Of a DNA stretch of 64,000 bases, positions 41,883-52,321 are shown in pieces. The notes under the pieces were generated by a model. That model was given only the letters and a program-made list of their open reading frames with translations. It had not been told where the DNA came from and made no database searches. Source of the DNA: Pseudanabaena frigida (GTDB taxonomy: Bacteria; Cyanobacteriota; Cyanobacteriia; Pseudanabaenales; Pseudanabaenaceae); contig QBML01000003.1 of NCBI GenBank assembly GCA_003242085.1, forward strand, positions 124,001-188,000. Direction: 5' to 3'. Each line of letters begins with the position of its first letter. Positions within the stretch are counted from its first letter, which is position 1. A program made the translations under genes and the position numbers.

Positions 41883-44135
41883 ATGACCCCGACCCTCCCC
41901 ACCGAGCAAATCGATCGCATTGTGTGGAATCAGCACCACGATCCATTCGCTGTTCTAGGTCCACATGAAATTACGCAAGAAGGTAAGTCGGTCTGGGTGG
42001 TAAGAGCGTATCTACCCGACGCAGAAGCGGTATCTGTTGTTACGCCCGATCAACACAAAGAATATCCTATGCATTCGGTGCATCATCCCCACTTTTTTGA
42101 ATGCATTATTAGTGACGCGCCCCACCTATTTAACTACCAATTTAAAGTTAAGTCTGGAGTCAGCTATCAGCTAATCCACGATCCCTACTACTTCAAGTCA
42201 CCCTTGATGAGTGAGTTTGATACTTACTTATTTGGCGAAGGTACACATTACCAAATTTACGAAAAAATGGGTGCTCACTGCACCACTATTGATAACGTAA
42301 GTGGCGTTTATTTTGCTGTATGGGCTCCAAATGCGCGTAACGTCTCCATTATCGGGGACTTTAATAGCTGGGATGGACGCAAACATCAAATGCGTAAAGG
42401 AAATACAGGTGTTTGGGACTTATTTGTCCCCGATCTGCAAGTCGGTACAGTCTACAAATATGAAATTAAAAGTCCAGAAGGGCATATTTACGAAAAATCT
42501 GACCCCTACGGCTTCTTTCAGGAGATTCGCCCTAAAACGGCTTCAATTGTTGCCGATCTCGATACCTATGAATGGAACGACCAAAAATGGCTAGAAAAGC
42601 GTCGTAGTGAAGACCCACTGAAAAAGCCCATCTCAGTCTATGAAATGCATCTTGGATCGTGGATGCACGCTGCGGCTGTAAGTCCTCCTGAAAGTGGCTA
42701 TCCAGCCGTTTCGGCTGCCGATCTTAAGCCTGGTGCTAGATTTCTGACCTATCGCGAACTAGCCGAAGACCTAATTCCCTACGTTAAGGAAATGGGCTAT
42801 ACCCATATCGAAATGATGCCTGTTGCCGAACATCCTTTCGATGGTTCGTGGGGCTATCAAGTCACAGGTTATTATGCCGCAACCTCTCGTTATGGCACAC
42901 CCCAAGATTTGATGTATTTCATCGACCAATGCCATCAAAATGATATTGGGATTATTGTCGATTGGGTTCCCGCGCATTTTCCTAAGGATGGTCATGGGCT
43001 CTCTTTCTTTGATGGCACATTTTTATACGAACCTGCTGATGTTCGCATTGGTGAGCATAAAGAATGGGGAACTAAAATCTTTAACTACAAACGTAGTGAA
43101 GTCAAAAACTTTTTGATTGCCAATGTTCTATTTTGGTTTGATAAGTACCACATTGATGGAATCCGCGTTGATGCCGTTGCCTCGATGATCTATCGTGACT
43201 ACAATCGTGACCCAGGAACATGGTTGGCTAACGAGTATGGTGGTCGTGAAAGTCTGGAAGCGATCGAGTTATTCCGTCATCTTCATAGTATTTTATTTAC
43301 TTATTACCCAGGGGCGCTTTCCATCGCTGAAGAGTCTACTTCTTGGCCGATGGTGACTTGGCCAGCTTATTCAGGTGGTTTAGGCTTTAACTTGAAGTGG
43401 AATATGGGCTGGATGCATGACATGCTCGATTATTTCAAGCTCGATCCATATTTCCGCGGACATAATAACAACTATCTCACCTTTAGCATTTGGTACGCCT
43501 TTAGTGAGAACTTCATGCTCGCGCTTTCCCATGACGAAGTGGTGCATGGCAAGAGTCCGATGATTGGCAAGATGCCTGGGGATGAATGGCAGAAGTTTGC
43601 TAACTTGCGCTGTCTCTATGGCTATATGTTCACGCACCCAGGCAAGAAGACTATGTTTATGGGTATGGAGTTTGGACAGTGGTCGGAATGGAATGTATGG
43701 GGTGATTTGGAATGGCATTTACTGCAATACCCTAGCCACAAAACGCTTCAGAAATATGTTGGCGACCTCAATAAACTATTACGATCGCTGCCCGAACTCT
43801 ATACTCAAGACTTCTCTCCTGAAGGGTTTGAATGGATTGAGTGCAATGATACTCAAAACTCAGTAATTTCGTTCTTGCGTAAAGGACTAGATAATGAGTT
43901 TGTCTTAGTTGTTTGTAACTTTACTCCTGTCGTACACCATAACTATCGTGTTGGCGTTCCCGAAAAAGGCTTCTATAAAGAAGTTCTCAATAGTGATGCG
44001 CCGATTTATGGTGGTAGTGGTATTGGCAATCTAGGCGGTAAATATACCGATGACTATGGTAGTCATGGTAAGCCTTATTCGCTTGATGTAACTGCGCCTC
44101 CTTTAGGAGTAGTTGTCCTAAAGTATCTGGGCTAA
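41883..44135 (+). CDS. glgB: 1,4-alpha-glucan branching enzyme
   Basis: 750 aa, full length. It makes alpha-1,6 branches in glycogen. Order: an N-terminal CBM48-type domain pair (DPFAVLGPH at 20-28, then VYFAVWAPNARNVSIIGDFN), the (beta/alpha)8 GH13 domain with catalytic DGIRVDAV, AEEST and LSHDEVVHGK, and a C-terminal beta domain. It stands alone; no other glycogen gene is in view. Hairpins follow the stop. Confidence 0.97.
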   Translation: MTPTLPTEQIDRIVWNQHHDPFAVLGPHEITQEGKSVWVVRAYLPDAEAVSVVTPDQHKEYPMHSVHHPHFFECIISDAPHLFNYQFKVKSGVSYQLIHDPYYFKSPLMSEFDTYLFGEGTHYQIYEKMGAHCTTIDNVSGVYFAVWAPNARNVSIIGDFNSWDGRKHQMRKGNTGVWDLFVPDLQVGTVYKYEIKSPEGHIYEKSDPYGFFQEIRPKTASIVADLDTYEWNDQKWLEKRRSEDPLKKPISVYEMHLGSWMHAAAVSPPESGYPAVSAADLKPGARFLTYRELAEDLIPYVKEMGYTHIEMMPVAEHPFDGSWGYQVTGYYAATSRYGTPQDLMYFIDQCHQNDIGIIVDWVPAHFPKDGHGLSFFDGTFLYEPADVRIGEHKEWGTKIFNYKRSEVKNFLIANVLFWFDKYHIDGIRVDAVASMIYRDYNRDPGTWLANEYGGRESLEAIELFRHLHSILFTYYPGALSIAEESTSWPMVTWPAYSGGLGFNLKWNMGWMHDMLDYFKLDPYFRGHNNNYLTFSIWYAFSENFMLALSHDEVVHGKSPMIGKMPGDEWQKFANLRCLYGYMFTHPGKKTMFMGMEFGQWSEWNVWGDLEWHLLQYPSHKTLQKYVGDLNKLLRSLPELYTQDFSPEGFEWIECNDTQNSVISFLRKGLDNEFVLVVCNFTPVVHHNYRVGVPEKGFYKEVLNSDAPIYGGSGIGNLGGKYTDDYGSHGKPYSLDVTAPPLGVVVLKYLG

Positions 44136-44169
44136 GTCTAGACATAGCTATAGACATAAAACCCAGAAG

Positions 44170-44244
44170 AGAGTAGCGGCGGGAGCAAAGCATCGCTACT
44201 CTATAGCAATAAAGGGAGCGCTTAGCGCTCCCTTTATTGCTATA
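44170..44244. terminator. Double hairpin between glgB and the transporter gene
   Basis: First AGAGTAGCG/CGCTACTCT (44170-44178, 44194-44202), preceded by AAAACCCAG. Then 20-bp perfect arms 44202-44221 and 44225-44244 around TTA, with core GGGAGCGC/GCGCTCCC. It serves the convergent glgB and transporter genes. Confidence 0.85.
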
Positions 44245-45286
44245 CGCCTCGAAATCCGATGGGCATTTCCATTTTTTCGAGAGTAGTCGGTCTATCTTTT
44301 ATTCGCTTGGCTCTATCTTGATTTAGATTGCCAATAAAACTTAAGATCAGACCAATTATCAATAGACTGACTCCCCAGAATTGAGCTTGAGTGGGTACTT
44401 GCCCTAAAATCAAATAGGCTAGACAAATTGTAAGAACTGGATTCACTAAGGCAGCTAAATTGATTTCTGTCGAGGTAGAGAGCTTCAAACCTACTAACCA
44501 GCTAACTCTGGCTACGACAACGATAAATATTGCATAGATGATCATCCACTGCCATAGCAAAGGCGATAAGATATCCACGAAATGCATCGGACCGTAAAGA
44601 ATGTTCGCCAGCAGGAAAAAAAGCATTGTTCCTACGGCGTTACGATAAATCGAAAAAAATCCGACAGGAATTTCTTGTAACTGTAATTTTGTATTTACAG
44701 TCGAAATGGAAGTAATGATGGCAGCGATCGCTACTAAGATTTCTCCAGTACCAATTTGTAATCCCCCCATCTTCATCGCATTTCCTGCTCCTCCTAAAAT
44801 AATTGTTGTCGCCACTCCACCTAGGGATACCAACGAGCCTGAAAGAGTCCAACCATCTACCCGTAAACCAAACAGCCAGATGCTCAACATGAGCGTTAAA
44901 AATGGCTCAATACGACCAATTAAAACAACATTAGCAATATTCGCATGTCCGATTGCGGTAAACGTTAATGCAGGCGCAATCGCTCCTGATAAAACGCTGG
45001 TAATCGTCAAATTAATCCAGTCTTTGCGAGTTAGAGCTTTTAGGGTACTCAGTTTTAAATCTTTATAAAAAATTAAAACCATCACACCAAAGGCGCAAAT
45101 ATTACCGACAAATAAAACATTGCACAGTGAGATCGGATTTCTGCCATCGATCAGATTATGTTGTCCGATATCAATAATTATGCGCGTGAAAGAGTTTGAA
45201 GCGGCAAAAATTAAAACCGCAACTGCAAGGTATATCCAGCCAGGAACTTGGCTAAAAGTTTTTTGTATATTATTGTTAATATTCAT
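44240..45286 (-). CDS. EamA/DMT-superfamily transporter
   Basis: 348 aa with ten hydrophobic helices in two EamA repeats (about 17-160 and 185-315), as in drug/metabolite exporters. The repeat signature is seen in FTAIGHANIANVVLIGRIEPFLTLMLS (in part). The C-terminal tail is basic (KDRPTTLEKM). The substrate cannot be inferred. The stop codon region lies in the hairpin shared with glgB. Confidence 0.9.
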   Translation of the reverse strand: MNINNNIQKTFSQVPGWIYLAVAVLIFAASNSFTRIIIDIGQHNLIDGRNPISLCNVLFVGNICAFGVMVLIFYKDLKLSTLKALTRKDWINLTITSVLSGAIAPALTFTAIGHANIANVVLIGRIEPFLTLMLSIWLFGLRVDGWTLSGSLVSLGGVATTIILGGAGNAMKMGGLQIGTGEILVAIAAIITSISTVNTKLQLQEIPVGFFSIYRNAVGTMLFFLLANILYGPMHFVDILSPLLWQWMIIYAIFIVVVARVSWLVGLKLSTSTEINLAALVNPVLTICLAYLILGQVPTQAQFWGVSLLIIGLILSFIGNLNQDRAKRIKDRPTTLEKMEMPIGFRGV

Positions 45287-45473
45287 ATTCTATTTTGTCA
45301 GACTTTGATCGCCAAGTTAGCAAGGATTACGATCTAAGTTTGAGTAATTTCTGACATTGTGACAGCTTAATGTAGGAAAAGAATATATAGAATTTGCAAA
45401 AAATAAAGAATTTAAACTTAACCCTTGGGATTCTGTTTATATATCGATTGAACTTTGTTGAGAATTGATTCTG

Positions 45474-45998
45474 CTAATTTATATTAACAACACCGTTGAT
45501 CTCCTCGACAGTCCATTGAACTTGAGATTCATCATTCTTCCAAGTCACTTTTGTTTTTGCTCTTAGAGCACAGTCTGATTGACCGCTAGTTCTAATTTGT
45601 CCGATTTCATATCCCCAAAGAAGATGATTTGTATATATATGGAGTGGATAGCAACCAAGCAGCCCACATCTTTCTTTGATCATGATTGAATGTATCTCAC
45701 TAGGCGAAGTATATTCTGTTACACAACCCTCTCCCATAAAAGAACCTGGAATTGCGAGGATGAGGATAGAGCAGAAGAAAAGTGATGATACAATCAAGCC
45801 ACTGAGGTTTTTAAAATTGTTTTTATTTCCTATGCTAATGACTGCTAAGAAAGAGATAACCAAAGTTATGCTATAAAGAATAAATTCGCTATGAACTCCT
45901 CTCAGAGTATATCTAGATTTAAGTTCTAAAAAAAGAATGGTTACAGATACTATCTGCAAACCTAAAGATAGGAATAAAAGTGATTTCGACTTAATCAT
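45474..45998 (-). CDS. Membrane protein, unknown function
   Basis: 174 aa, not recognised. Three hydrophobic helices (about 6-24, 36-57 and 67-87) precede a soluble domain containing four cysteines (EGCVTEY, KERCGLLGCYPLHIY, SDCALR) and ending in beta strands (TKVTWKNDESQVQWTVEEING). The Cys-rich domain is probably outside the cytoplasm. No functional call can be made. Confidence 0.6.
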   Translation of the reverse strand: MIKSKSLLFLSLGLQIVSVTILFLELKSRYTLRGVHSEFILYSITLVISFLAVISIGNKNNFKNLSGLIVSSLFFCSILILAIPGSFMGEGCVTEYTSPSEIHSIMIKERCGLLGCYPLHIYTNHLLWGYEIGQIRTSGQSDCALRAKTKVTWKNDESQVQWTVEEINGVVNIN

Positions 45999-46181
45999 CT
46001 TATAAATTCCCTAATAATAATTCTCATTACAATGTGTAGCTATAGCATTTCTAAATCACAAAATCATTCGTGGGACTCATTAGGCTTCGACTTCTCTCAG
46101 TCAGCTTAGACCATTGGCTGAATATAGTCAAAGTTTCCCTCATATCATTTAGGATTGCTATATAGCCAAGTAAGTTAAGAT

Positions 46182-46228
46182 GTAAAACCCAGCAGAGAGT
46201 CGCGGCGCGACTCTCTGCTGGGTTTTAC
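46182..46228. repeat. AAAACCCA-family hairpin
   Basis: 22-bp perfect arms (46182-46203 and 46207-46228) around GGC, with ends GTAAAACCCA/TGGGTTTTAC and core GAGTCGC/GCGACTC. It ends ten bases before the end of the minus-strand gene at 46238. Confidence 0.88.
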
Positions 46229-46237
46229 GTTTATTTC

Positions 46238-46519
46238 CTAAGAGGCATTCGCGACTATGCGATCGCGAGACTCATGTAAATTTGCGATTTCAAGATGATT
46301 GTGTTTCCATGTGCGTGAACTTAAAAATGTGGGTAGTTCAACTTTGCTAGTAGGGACTACATCAATTACTTGAGACTTTGATTGCCAATCTAATTCTTGC
46401 GGAAAGTCTTGATAATCTTTCTCGATTTCACCTAAAACCTGTAAAGCCAGATGGAGATGTGCTTCCAGATAGTTAATACGATTTTGTAATGCTTCGATGG
46501 TCGCTTCTTGAGTATTCAT
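46238..46519 (-). CDS. Short coiled-coil hypothetical protein
   Basis: 93 aa, no family recognised. Residues 4-35 form a heptad-like helix (IEALQNRINYLEAHLHLALQVLGEIE); the rest is polar. No signal peptide or membrane helix. The hairpin at 46182-46228 lies just downstream and probably ends the transcript. Confidence 0.6.
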   Translation of the reverse strand: MNTQEATIEALQNRINYLEAHLHLALQVLGEIEKDYQDFPQELDWQSKSQVIDVVPTSKVELPTFLSSRTWKHNHLEIANLHESRDRIVANAS

Positions 46520-46683
46520 AACATGACCTCCATCAGTAGGCTGGTACTGACCTTTTCAATCCAAATCTGTGAGATAGAGTGTAGCCTCTAAATCTATAGA
46601 GTTTCCTCCTGCAAAAGGATGATATAACAATTCTAATTCAGTCATGAGATTATTTAGAGTGCTTCGACAGATTATTTAGATTC

Positions 46684-46734
46684 GCTTCGACTTCGCTCAG
46701 CCACCGTAGACCGATAGCTGAGCGAAGTCGAAGC
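46684..46734. repeat. CTTCGACTTCGCTCAG inverted repeat
   Basis: 17-bp perfect arms (46684-46700 and 46718-46734), GCTTCGACTTCGCTCAG and its complement, around CCACCGTAGACCGATAG. A worn relative lies at 46084-46118. This repeat type is common between cyanobacterial genes. Just left, GATTATTTAGA is also repeated (46648, 46669). Confidence 0.75.
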
Positions 46735-46757
46735 CTTCTACTGTCTTGGCTTTGGGA

Positions 46758-48170
46758 TTATGCTTGACTTAAGAAATCTAATAGCTCACCCAATATCCAA
46801 TCCATTTCTTCTTTCTCCATCAATATCGAGTCAAAGCGATGCTTAGTTTCGCCCCTCCAGATAGCATAGTGATTGGTTTTTTGCCCATTGTCCGATACGA
46901 TCTCCTCAATACCAATGCGGGTAATCTCCACGATATAACCACGTTCGCGCCCAACTCTTAGACCAAATAGATGCCACGCAATCCGAAAGGTTTGGCGATC
47001 CACTTCAATTAAGACATTGCCAATTAATGCATAGACAAACAAAACGGCACACATCAAAGACATTAGACCAACTATAAAAGCTGCAAATCCCAGTGGAATC
47101 TGCGAGAGTAAGCCAAAAGTATTAATGTAAGGAAGGATAAATTTATCTAGTCCCCAATAGATAGCGCCAGCAAGAACTCCAAATACCCATGTAAGTGGAC
47201 GATAGCCGAGGCTAGGAATTTTAAATATAAGGCGATCTCGAGTTCTGTCATATTGAATGCGCGTATCTAAGGGCTTGAGTTTACGGGCTTTTTCTATTTC
47301 CCCTGATGCTTTTAGTGACGCGATGTAATTCTTCTTTGACTGATAAATGGATGAGCTATTGTTTTGTAATGCTTCTAGGGCTGAACCTGCGGAATTAAAG
47401 CGATCCTCGGTGGCGGGTTCGATCGTTTGCTCTAGCCAATTGGCAAACTCTTCAGAAACATTAGTACAGGCTCGCACATCAATTTTCATGCGATTTTGTG
47501 GCAGTTCAGCAGGCGATCGGTGAGTGAGTAAAAATAGCAATGTCGCGCCCAAGCCATACAAGTCTGAAGCGCAACTTGCTTGTCCTCGAAACTGCTCGGG
47601 AGACATATAGCCATAGGTTCCGACAAAGGTGCTACCACCAGCGATCGTATTGCGATAAATATCTTGCACTGCGCCAAAATCAACGAGGGCGATCGCCCCA
47701 TCGGGACGACGAATTAAATTTTGGGGCTTAATGTCACGATGAACGACGGGCGGCGAAAGTTCGTGGAGATAACACAGCACATTTAAAATTTGTGTCGCAA
47801 TCTCTTTTACTTCTAATTCGGTCAATCGCACACCATTCTGAGCGATCGCTGCTAATGACTTGCCTTCAATTAGTTCTTGAACGATATAAAATCGGCGATC
47901 GCTCTCCAAATCAATATGAAAATAATCGAGATATTTAGGGATCTGGGGATGATTTAGACTAGCTAAAACTTTAGCTTCGCGTTCAAATAACTCGATCGCT
48001 TTCCATTGACTTGACTGGCGCAATGACAGTACTTTAATCGCAACTGACTGATAGCTATTATCACAATCTTCTGCTGCATAGGTGGTCGCCATACCACCAC
48101 GTCCTAATACTGAAATGATTTTGTAGCGATCGCTTACAATATCTCCAATTTGATGCAGTTCTTCTATCAT
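46758..48170 (-). CDS. Serine/threonine protein kinase with membrane helices
   Basis: 470 aa. The Hanks-type kinase domain (about 14-270) has the glycine loop GRGGMATTY, Lys in VAIKVL, the catalytic loop VHRDIKPQNL and DFGAVQ. Here the usual DFG is intact, followed by Ala. After a linker come two membrane helices (about 330-350 and 362-385) and a C-terminal cytoplasmic part. Cyanobacterial kinases of this kind regulate stress and development; targets are unknown. It is divergent from the large PAS/GAF histidine kinase gene (135-base gap). Confidence 0.94.
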   Translation of the reverse strand: MIEELHQIGDIVSDRYKIISVLGRGGMATTYAAEDCDNSYQSVAIKVLSLRQSSQWKAIELFEREAKVLASLNHPQIPKYLDYFHIDLESDRRFYIVQELIEGKSLAAIAQNGVRLTELEVKEIATQILNVLCYLHELSPPVVHRDIKPQNLIRRPDGAIALVDFGAVQDIYRNTIAGGSTFVGTYGYMSPEQFRGQASCASDLYGLGATLLFLLTHRSPAELPQNRMKIDVRACTNVSEEFANWLEQTIEPATEDRFNSAGSALEALQNNSSSIYQSKKNYIASLKASGEIEKARKLKPLDTRIQYDRTRDRLIFKIPSLGYRPLTWVFGVLAGAIYWGLDKFILPYINTFGLLSQIPLGFAAFIVGLMSLMCAVLFVYALIGNVLIEVDRQTFRIAWHLFGLRVGRERGYIVEITRIGIEEIVSDNGQKTNHYAIWRGETKHRFDSILMEKEEMDWILGELLDFLSQA

Positions 48171-48305
48171 CTTTGGTTGCTAATTAATGAAGTACAAGCA
48201 GAAATAAAATTTTCCTTTGAAAATCTATTTGTTTATTCTCAAATTGAAGTGATTACATTTTATAATGCCATCATGGTGTTTTACTTACTTACCTAAATAA
48301 GTTAA

Positions 48306-51300
48306 ATGAACAAAGGCATAGCTAGCTCTGAACAACAAGTTTTAATTATTACAGATAGCTATGAAGAGCTTTTTCATAGGAACTTACGATCGCTTGACTT
48401 TGCGAATATTGTAGAGTACCGCAAAAATCGATACCAAATTCAGCAATGCGAATCCCCATTATTCAGAGATTTAGAAATTTTCCTTCAAGATTCTCCTGAC
48501 TGCGTCTTACTGGACTGGGAGTTGCCAAATCTAGATAGGGAAAATGTTCTCCAACAACTGATTTCCAAGCAAATTCCTGTAGTAATTTTAGTAAGTGCAT
48601 CAAGTGAGGAGTTAGTATCTTGTACTGAGCAAGATTATCTAGTTAAAGAGACTCTCACTAAGGAGTTGATTCTCTCCACGATTCGGAATGCGATCGCCCA
48701 TGATAAACTAAAACTCATTCATAATCGCTCGGAAGCATTACTGGAAACTCAAAACCGATGTCTAGGCTGTATCGCGGTGGGAGATCAACTTTTAGAAGCA
48801 TTTAACCTACTTTCCCAACTGATTGAGTTACAGATTCCTGAGGCTCTATGTTCTATTTTAGTTTTTGATAATCAAGGTAAATTGAATAGCCTTGCGGCTC
48901 CTAACTTGCCAGAAGATTTTAATCTAATCATCAAAGATATTACTATTAATGAAGCAAAATCTCTCTTTGGTAAGAATCTTGCAGGAACAACTATAAATAT
49001 TAGTGATATTAATAACCATTATTGGCAAGATTATCAAGATTTAGCCTTAAAAAATGGATTGAGAACTTGTTGGGCTGCACCGATCTTTGCCCGTGATGGA
49101 CAACAAATTTTAGGATTTTTTGCTTTATATTATCGAGATTTACTTACGCCTTCACTAGAAGAAATCAAGGTGATTAAAAACACTGCTTATGCTGCTGGTA
49201 TTGCGATTGAGCGCGATCGCAGTGAGACTAACCTACAGCAACAGTTGCAACGAGAGCGTCAACTTTATCAGCAATTACAGCAAGAATTAAGCGATCGCCA
49301 GCAGGTTGAACTCAAGTTTCAAGAGAGCCAAAAATTCATTCAAAAGATTGCAGATGCATCACCTAATATTCTTTACCTATATAACGTTCAAGAGCAGCGA
49401 AATATTTATTCAAACCGAGAGATTTATTCGATACTTGGCTATACACCACAAGAAATCCAAGAAATGGGAGGAGATTTCTTTCAAAGACTCATGCATCCAG
49501 ACGATTTTGTTAGAGTGCCTAATAACTTAGAACTGATTTACAACTCTCCTGATGGGGAAATCATTGGTATGGAGTATCGGATGCAAAACTCCAATGGTGA
49601 ATGGCGTTGGCTCTACAGTCGAAGCTCAATTTTTAGTCGAGATGATCGTGGCAGAGTACTATTAACAATTGGAACCGCAGAAGATATCACCGATCGCAAA
49701 CGATCGGAAGAAGAATTAAAAAGAAGTGAAGCCCATCAACAAGCCTTAATTAAGGCTATTCCCGACTTAATCATGCGGATCAACCGATCGGGAATTTATC
49801 TAGAGTTTATTGCTAATCCTATGTTTCCCTTGGTTGGCGATATTCCTGACATGATCGGCAAACATGCATCACAGATCCTATCGCCTGAATTAGCGCAAAA
49901 ACGGATTGAGCATGTTCAACTAGCATTAGAAACAAACTCTATCCAGATCTACGAGCAAAGGCTTTCTGTTGATGGCAACGTTCAAGAAGAAGAAGTTCGC
50001 ATTGTTCCTTACTGCGAAGAAGAAGTTTTGGTGTTAGTCCGCAATATTACCGATCGCAAAATCGCCGAAGAGGCTTTGCGAGAAAGCAAGAAAAGGTTTG
50101 AACGAATTGCGGAAACTCTTCCAGGTGTTATTTACACTATGATTCAATGTCCAGACGGATCGCGTTATTTTGAATATATGAGTTCGGGGGTCACAAAAAT
50201 ACATGAAATAACGATTGAGCAGGCACTTAAAAATCCTAGATGGATTGACGATCAATTTCATCCTGATGATAAAGCAGGGTTTATTGCAGCCGCTAGGTAT
50301 AGTGATGAGACCCTATCATCTTTTAACTATGAATGGCGAATTATTACTCCTTCAGGCAAGATTAAATGGTTGCAAATCACATCTTTGCTTGAAAAGATCG
50401 AGAATCAAGGTGTTGTTTCATTTAAACGTCAAAATGGAGATATTGCTCGGCATGGCATTGTTCTAGACATTACCGATCGCAAAACTGCCGATATCCAATT
50501 GCAACAGCAGGCAGAACAACAAAGACTGCTTAGTGGCATTACCCAGCGCATTCGGTCATCACTTAACCTCGAAGAAATTCTGAATATAACTGTTGCCGAA
50601 ATACATCAGGTCTTAAAATCAGATCGAGTATTGGTCTATCAGATCTTTGCGGATGGGACAGGTGCTGTGATTGCTGAATCTGTGTCTCCCAATTGTCAAT
50701 CAATCATTAATAAGAAATATCCAGAAGAAGTTTTTCCAGAAGAGATATACGAGAGCTATTTACAAGGAAAAGTCTCAACTCTCAATGATCTAGAGACCGA
50801 ATCTGTCCTATCTTGGTTAGTAGAATTACTTCAAGAAATTCAAGTCAGAGCTAAGTTAACCGTGCCGATTATCCAAGATCAGAAACTTTGGGGACTGCTG
50901 ATCTCCCATCAGTGTAATCATCCTCGACAGTGGCAAAATTGGGAAATAGACTTACTCAAACAATTGTCGAGCCAACTAGCGATCGCCATTCAACAGGCGA
51001 GTCTATACCAGCAACTGCAACTTGAACTACGCGATCGCCAACGAGCCGAGAAACTAATTCATCAACAAGTAGAAAGAGAATCCTTATTGCGAGAAGTCAT
51101 GCAGAGAATTCGGCAAACTCTCGATCTGCATACTATTTTCGAGACTGCGACCCTTGAAATTCGCCAATTTCTCCATGCCGATCGGGTGGGCATTTTTAAA
51201 TTTTATCCAGAATCTAATTACAATGATGGCGAGTTTGTTGCTGAATCCGTCGTGGTTGAATTTAATTCAATTGTCGCAATTAAATCTCACGACCATTGTT

Positions 51301-52250
51301 TTGGCGAACAATACGCCGAATCATATCAGCGTGGCAGATTTCAGGCTGTTGACGATATTTATAATGCTGGACTTTCAGATTGTCATGTCAATATTTTGTC
51401 AGCATTTCAGGTTAGAGCAAATTTAGTTGTGCCATTGCTTAATGGTAAGAAATTATGGGGACTGCTTTGTGTTCATCAATGTTCATCGCCTCGACATTGG
51501 GAAAATACGGAAATTTCACTCGTTTATCAAATTAGCAATCAATTAGCGATCGCCATTCAGCAGGCAAGCCTATATCAACAAATACAGACAGAACTAGCTG
51601 AGAAAGAAAAACTATATCTGAAACTGGCTAACGAATTACACCAGAAAAAAGTATTACTCAAAGAAGTCCATCATCGTGTCAAGAACAACTTACAAGTAAT
51701 GTCTAGCCTGTTAAGAATGCAGTTTCGCAAAACTACACCTGAATTAAAAAATCTAATCGAGGATTATCAAAATCGAATCCAGTCTATGGCTCTAATTCAC
51801 GCTCAGCTTCATCAAAATGATGATTTAGCAAACATCAATTTTCATGACTACATTTCTGACTTAACAACTAATCTTTTTGAATGCTATGGTAGTAAATCTG
51901 CCAATGTGCAACGTAAACTGGAAGTTAGCAATATTTCCTTATCTCTAGACCAATCAATTCCTCTCGGTCTAATCATCAATGAATTAATATCTAATGCTTT
52001 AAAACATGCCTTTCCCCAAGGCTCTGGCGAAATAAATATTCAATTAGTTCAGGTAGAATCTCAGTATCATTTAATTGTGTCTGACAATGGTATAGGAATC
52101 TTACCAGAACTTCTTGACCTGAGACATACTGATAGCTTGGGAATGCAGTTAATGTATGGCTTAACTGAGCAACTAGAAGGAGAACTTACCTATGATAGCC
52201 ATAACGGATCGAGATTTCAGATAAAGTTTCCTATCTTAGAAACCATTTAA
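48306..52250 (+). CDS. Large PAS/GAF sensor histidine kinase (HisKA_2 type)
   Basis: 1314 aa, no membrane segment, so a cytosolic sensor. In order: a receiver-like domain (1-135, with Asp in VLLDWELPN), a GAF domain (~150-310), a coiled coil, three PAS domains (~345-470, 480-590, 600-740), two GAF domains (~755-910, 935-1090), the phospho-acceptor segment VHHRVKNNLQ (His1122/1123) and an ATPase domain. GAF domains in cyanobacteria may bind bilins, but no canonical chromophore Cys was identified by eye. The REC-kinase gene downstream is a likely partner. Confidence 0.92.
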   Translation: MNKGIASSEQQVLIITDSYEELFHRNLRSLDFANIVEYRKNRYQIQQCESPLFRDLEIFLQDSPDCVLLDWELPNLDRENVLQQLISKQIPVVILVSASSEELVSCTEQDYLVKETLTKELILSTIRNAIAHDKLKLIHNRSEALLETQNRCLGCIAVGDQLLEAFNLLSQLIELQIPEALCSILVFDNQGKLNSLAAPNLPEDFNLIIKDITINEAKSLFGKNLAGTTINISDINNHYWQDYQDLALKNGLRTCWAAPIFARDGQQILGFFALYYRDLLTPSLEEIKVIKNTAYAAGIAIERDRSETNLQQQLQRERQLYQQLQQELSDRQQVELKFQESQKFIQKIADASPNILYLYNVQEQRNIYSNREIYSILGYTPQEIQEMGGDFFQRLMHPDDFVRVPNNLELIYNSPDGEIIGMEYRMQNSNGEWRWLYSRSSIFSRDDRGRVLLTIGTAEDITDRKRSEEELKRSEAHQQALIKAIPDLIMRINRSGIYLEFIANPMFPLVGDIPDMIGKHASQILSPELAQKRIEHVQLALETNSIQIYEQRLSVDGNVQEEEVRIVPYCEEEVLVLVRNITDRKIAEEALRESKKRFERIAETLPGVIYTMIQCPDGSRYFEYMSSGVTKIHEITIEQALKNPRWIDDQFHPDDKAGFIAAARYSDETLSSFNYEWRIITPSGKIKWLQITSLLEKIENQGVVSFKRQNGDIARHGIVLDITDRKTADIQLQQQAEQQRLLSGITQRIRSSLNLEEILNITVAEIHQVLKSDRVLVYQIFADGTGAVIAESVSPNCQSIINKKYPEEVFPEEIYESYLQGKVSTLNDLETESVLSWLVELLQEIQVRAKLTVPIIQDQKLWGLLISHQCNHPRQWQNWEIDLLKQLSSQLAIAIQQASLYQQLQLELRDRQRAEKLIHQQVERESLLREVMQRIRQTLDLHTIFETATLEIRQFLHADRVGIFKFYPESNYNDGEFVAESVVVEFNSIVAIKSHDHCFGEQYAESYQRGRFQAVDDIYNAGLSDCHVNILSAFQVRANLVVPLLNGKKLWGLLCVHQCSSPRHWENTEISLVYQISNQLAIAIQQASLYQQIQTELAEKEKLYLKLANELHQKKVLLKEVHHRVKNNLQVMSSLLRMQFRKTTPELKNLIEDYQNRIQSMALIHAQLHQNDDLANINFHDYISDLTTNLFECYGSKSANVQRKLEVSNISLSLDQSIPLGLIINELISNALKHAFPQGSGEINIQLVQVESQYHLIVSDNGIGILPELLDLRHTDSLGMQLMYGLTEQLEGELTYDSHNGSRFQIKFPILETI

Positions 52251-52281
52251 GAATTACTTTATGCAGTCAAAAACTCTAAGA

Positions 52282-52321
52282 GATTCCCCAGCCCCATTTT
52301 AAGGGTGATTGCGGGGGATCT
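52282..52321. repeat. Decayed copy of the GATCCCCC dispersed repeat
   Basis: GATTCCCCAGCCCC...GGGGGATC resembles the repeat embedded in the STAND gene at 9789-9876. It lies in the 315-base gap 52251-52565, which otherwise shows only AT-rich sequence. Confidence 0.6.
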
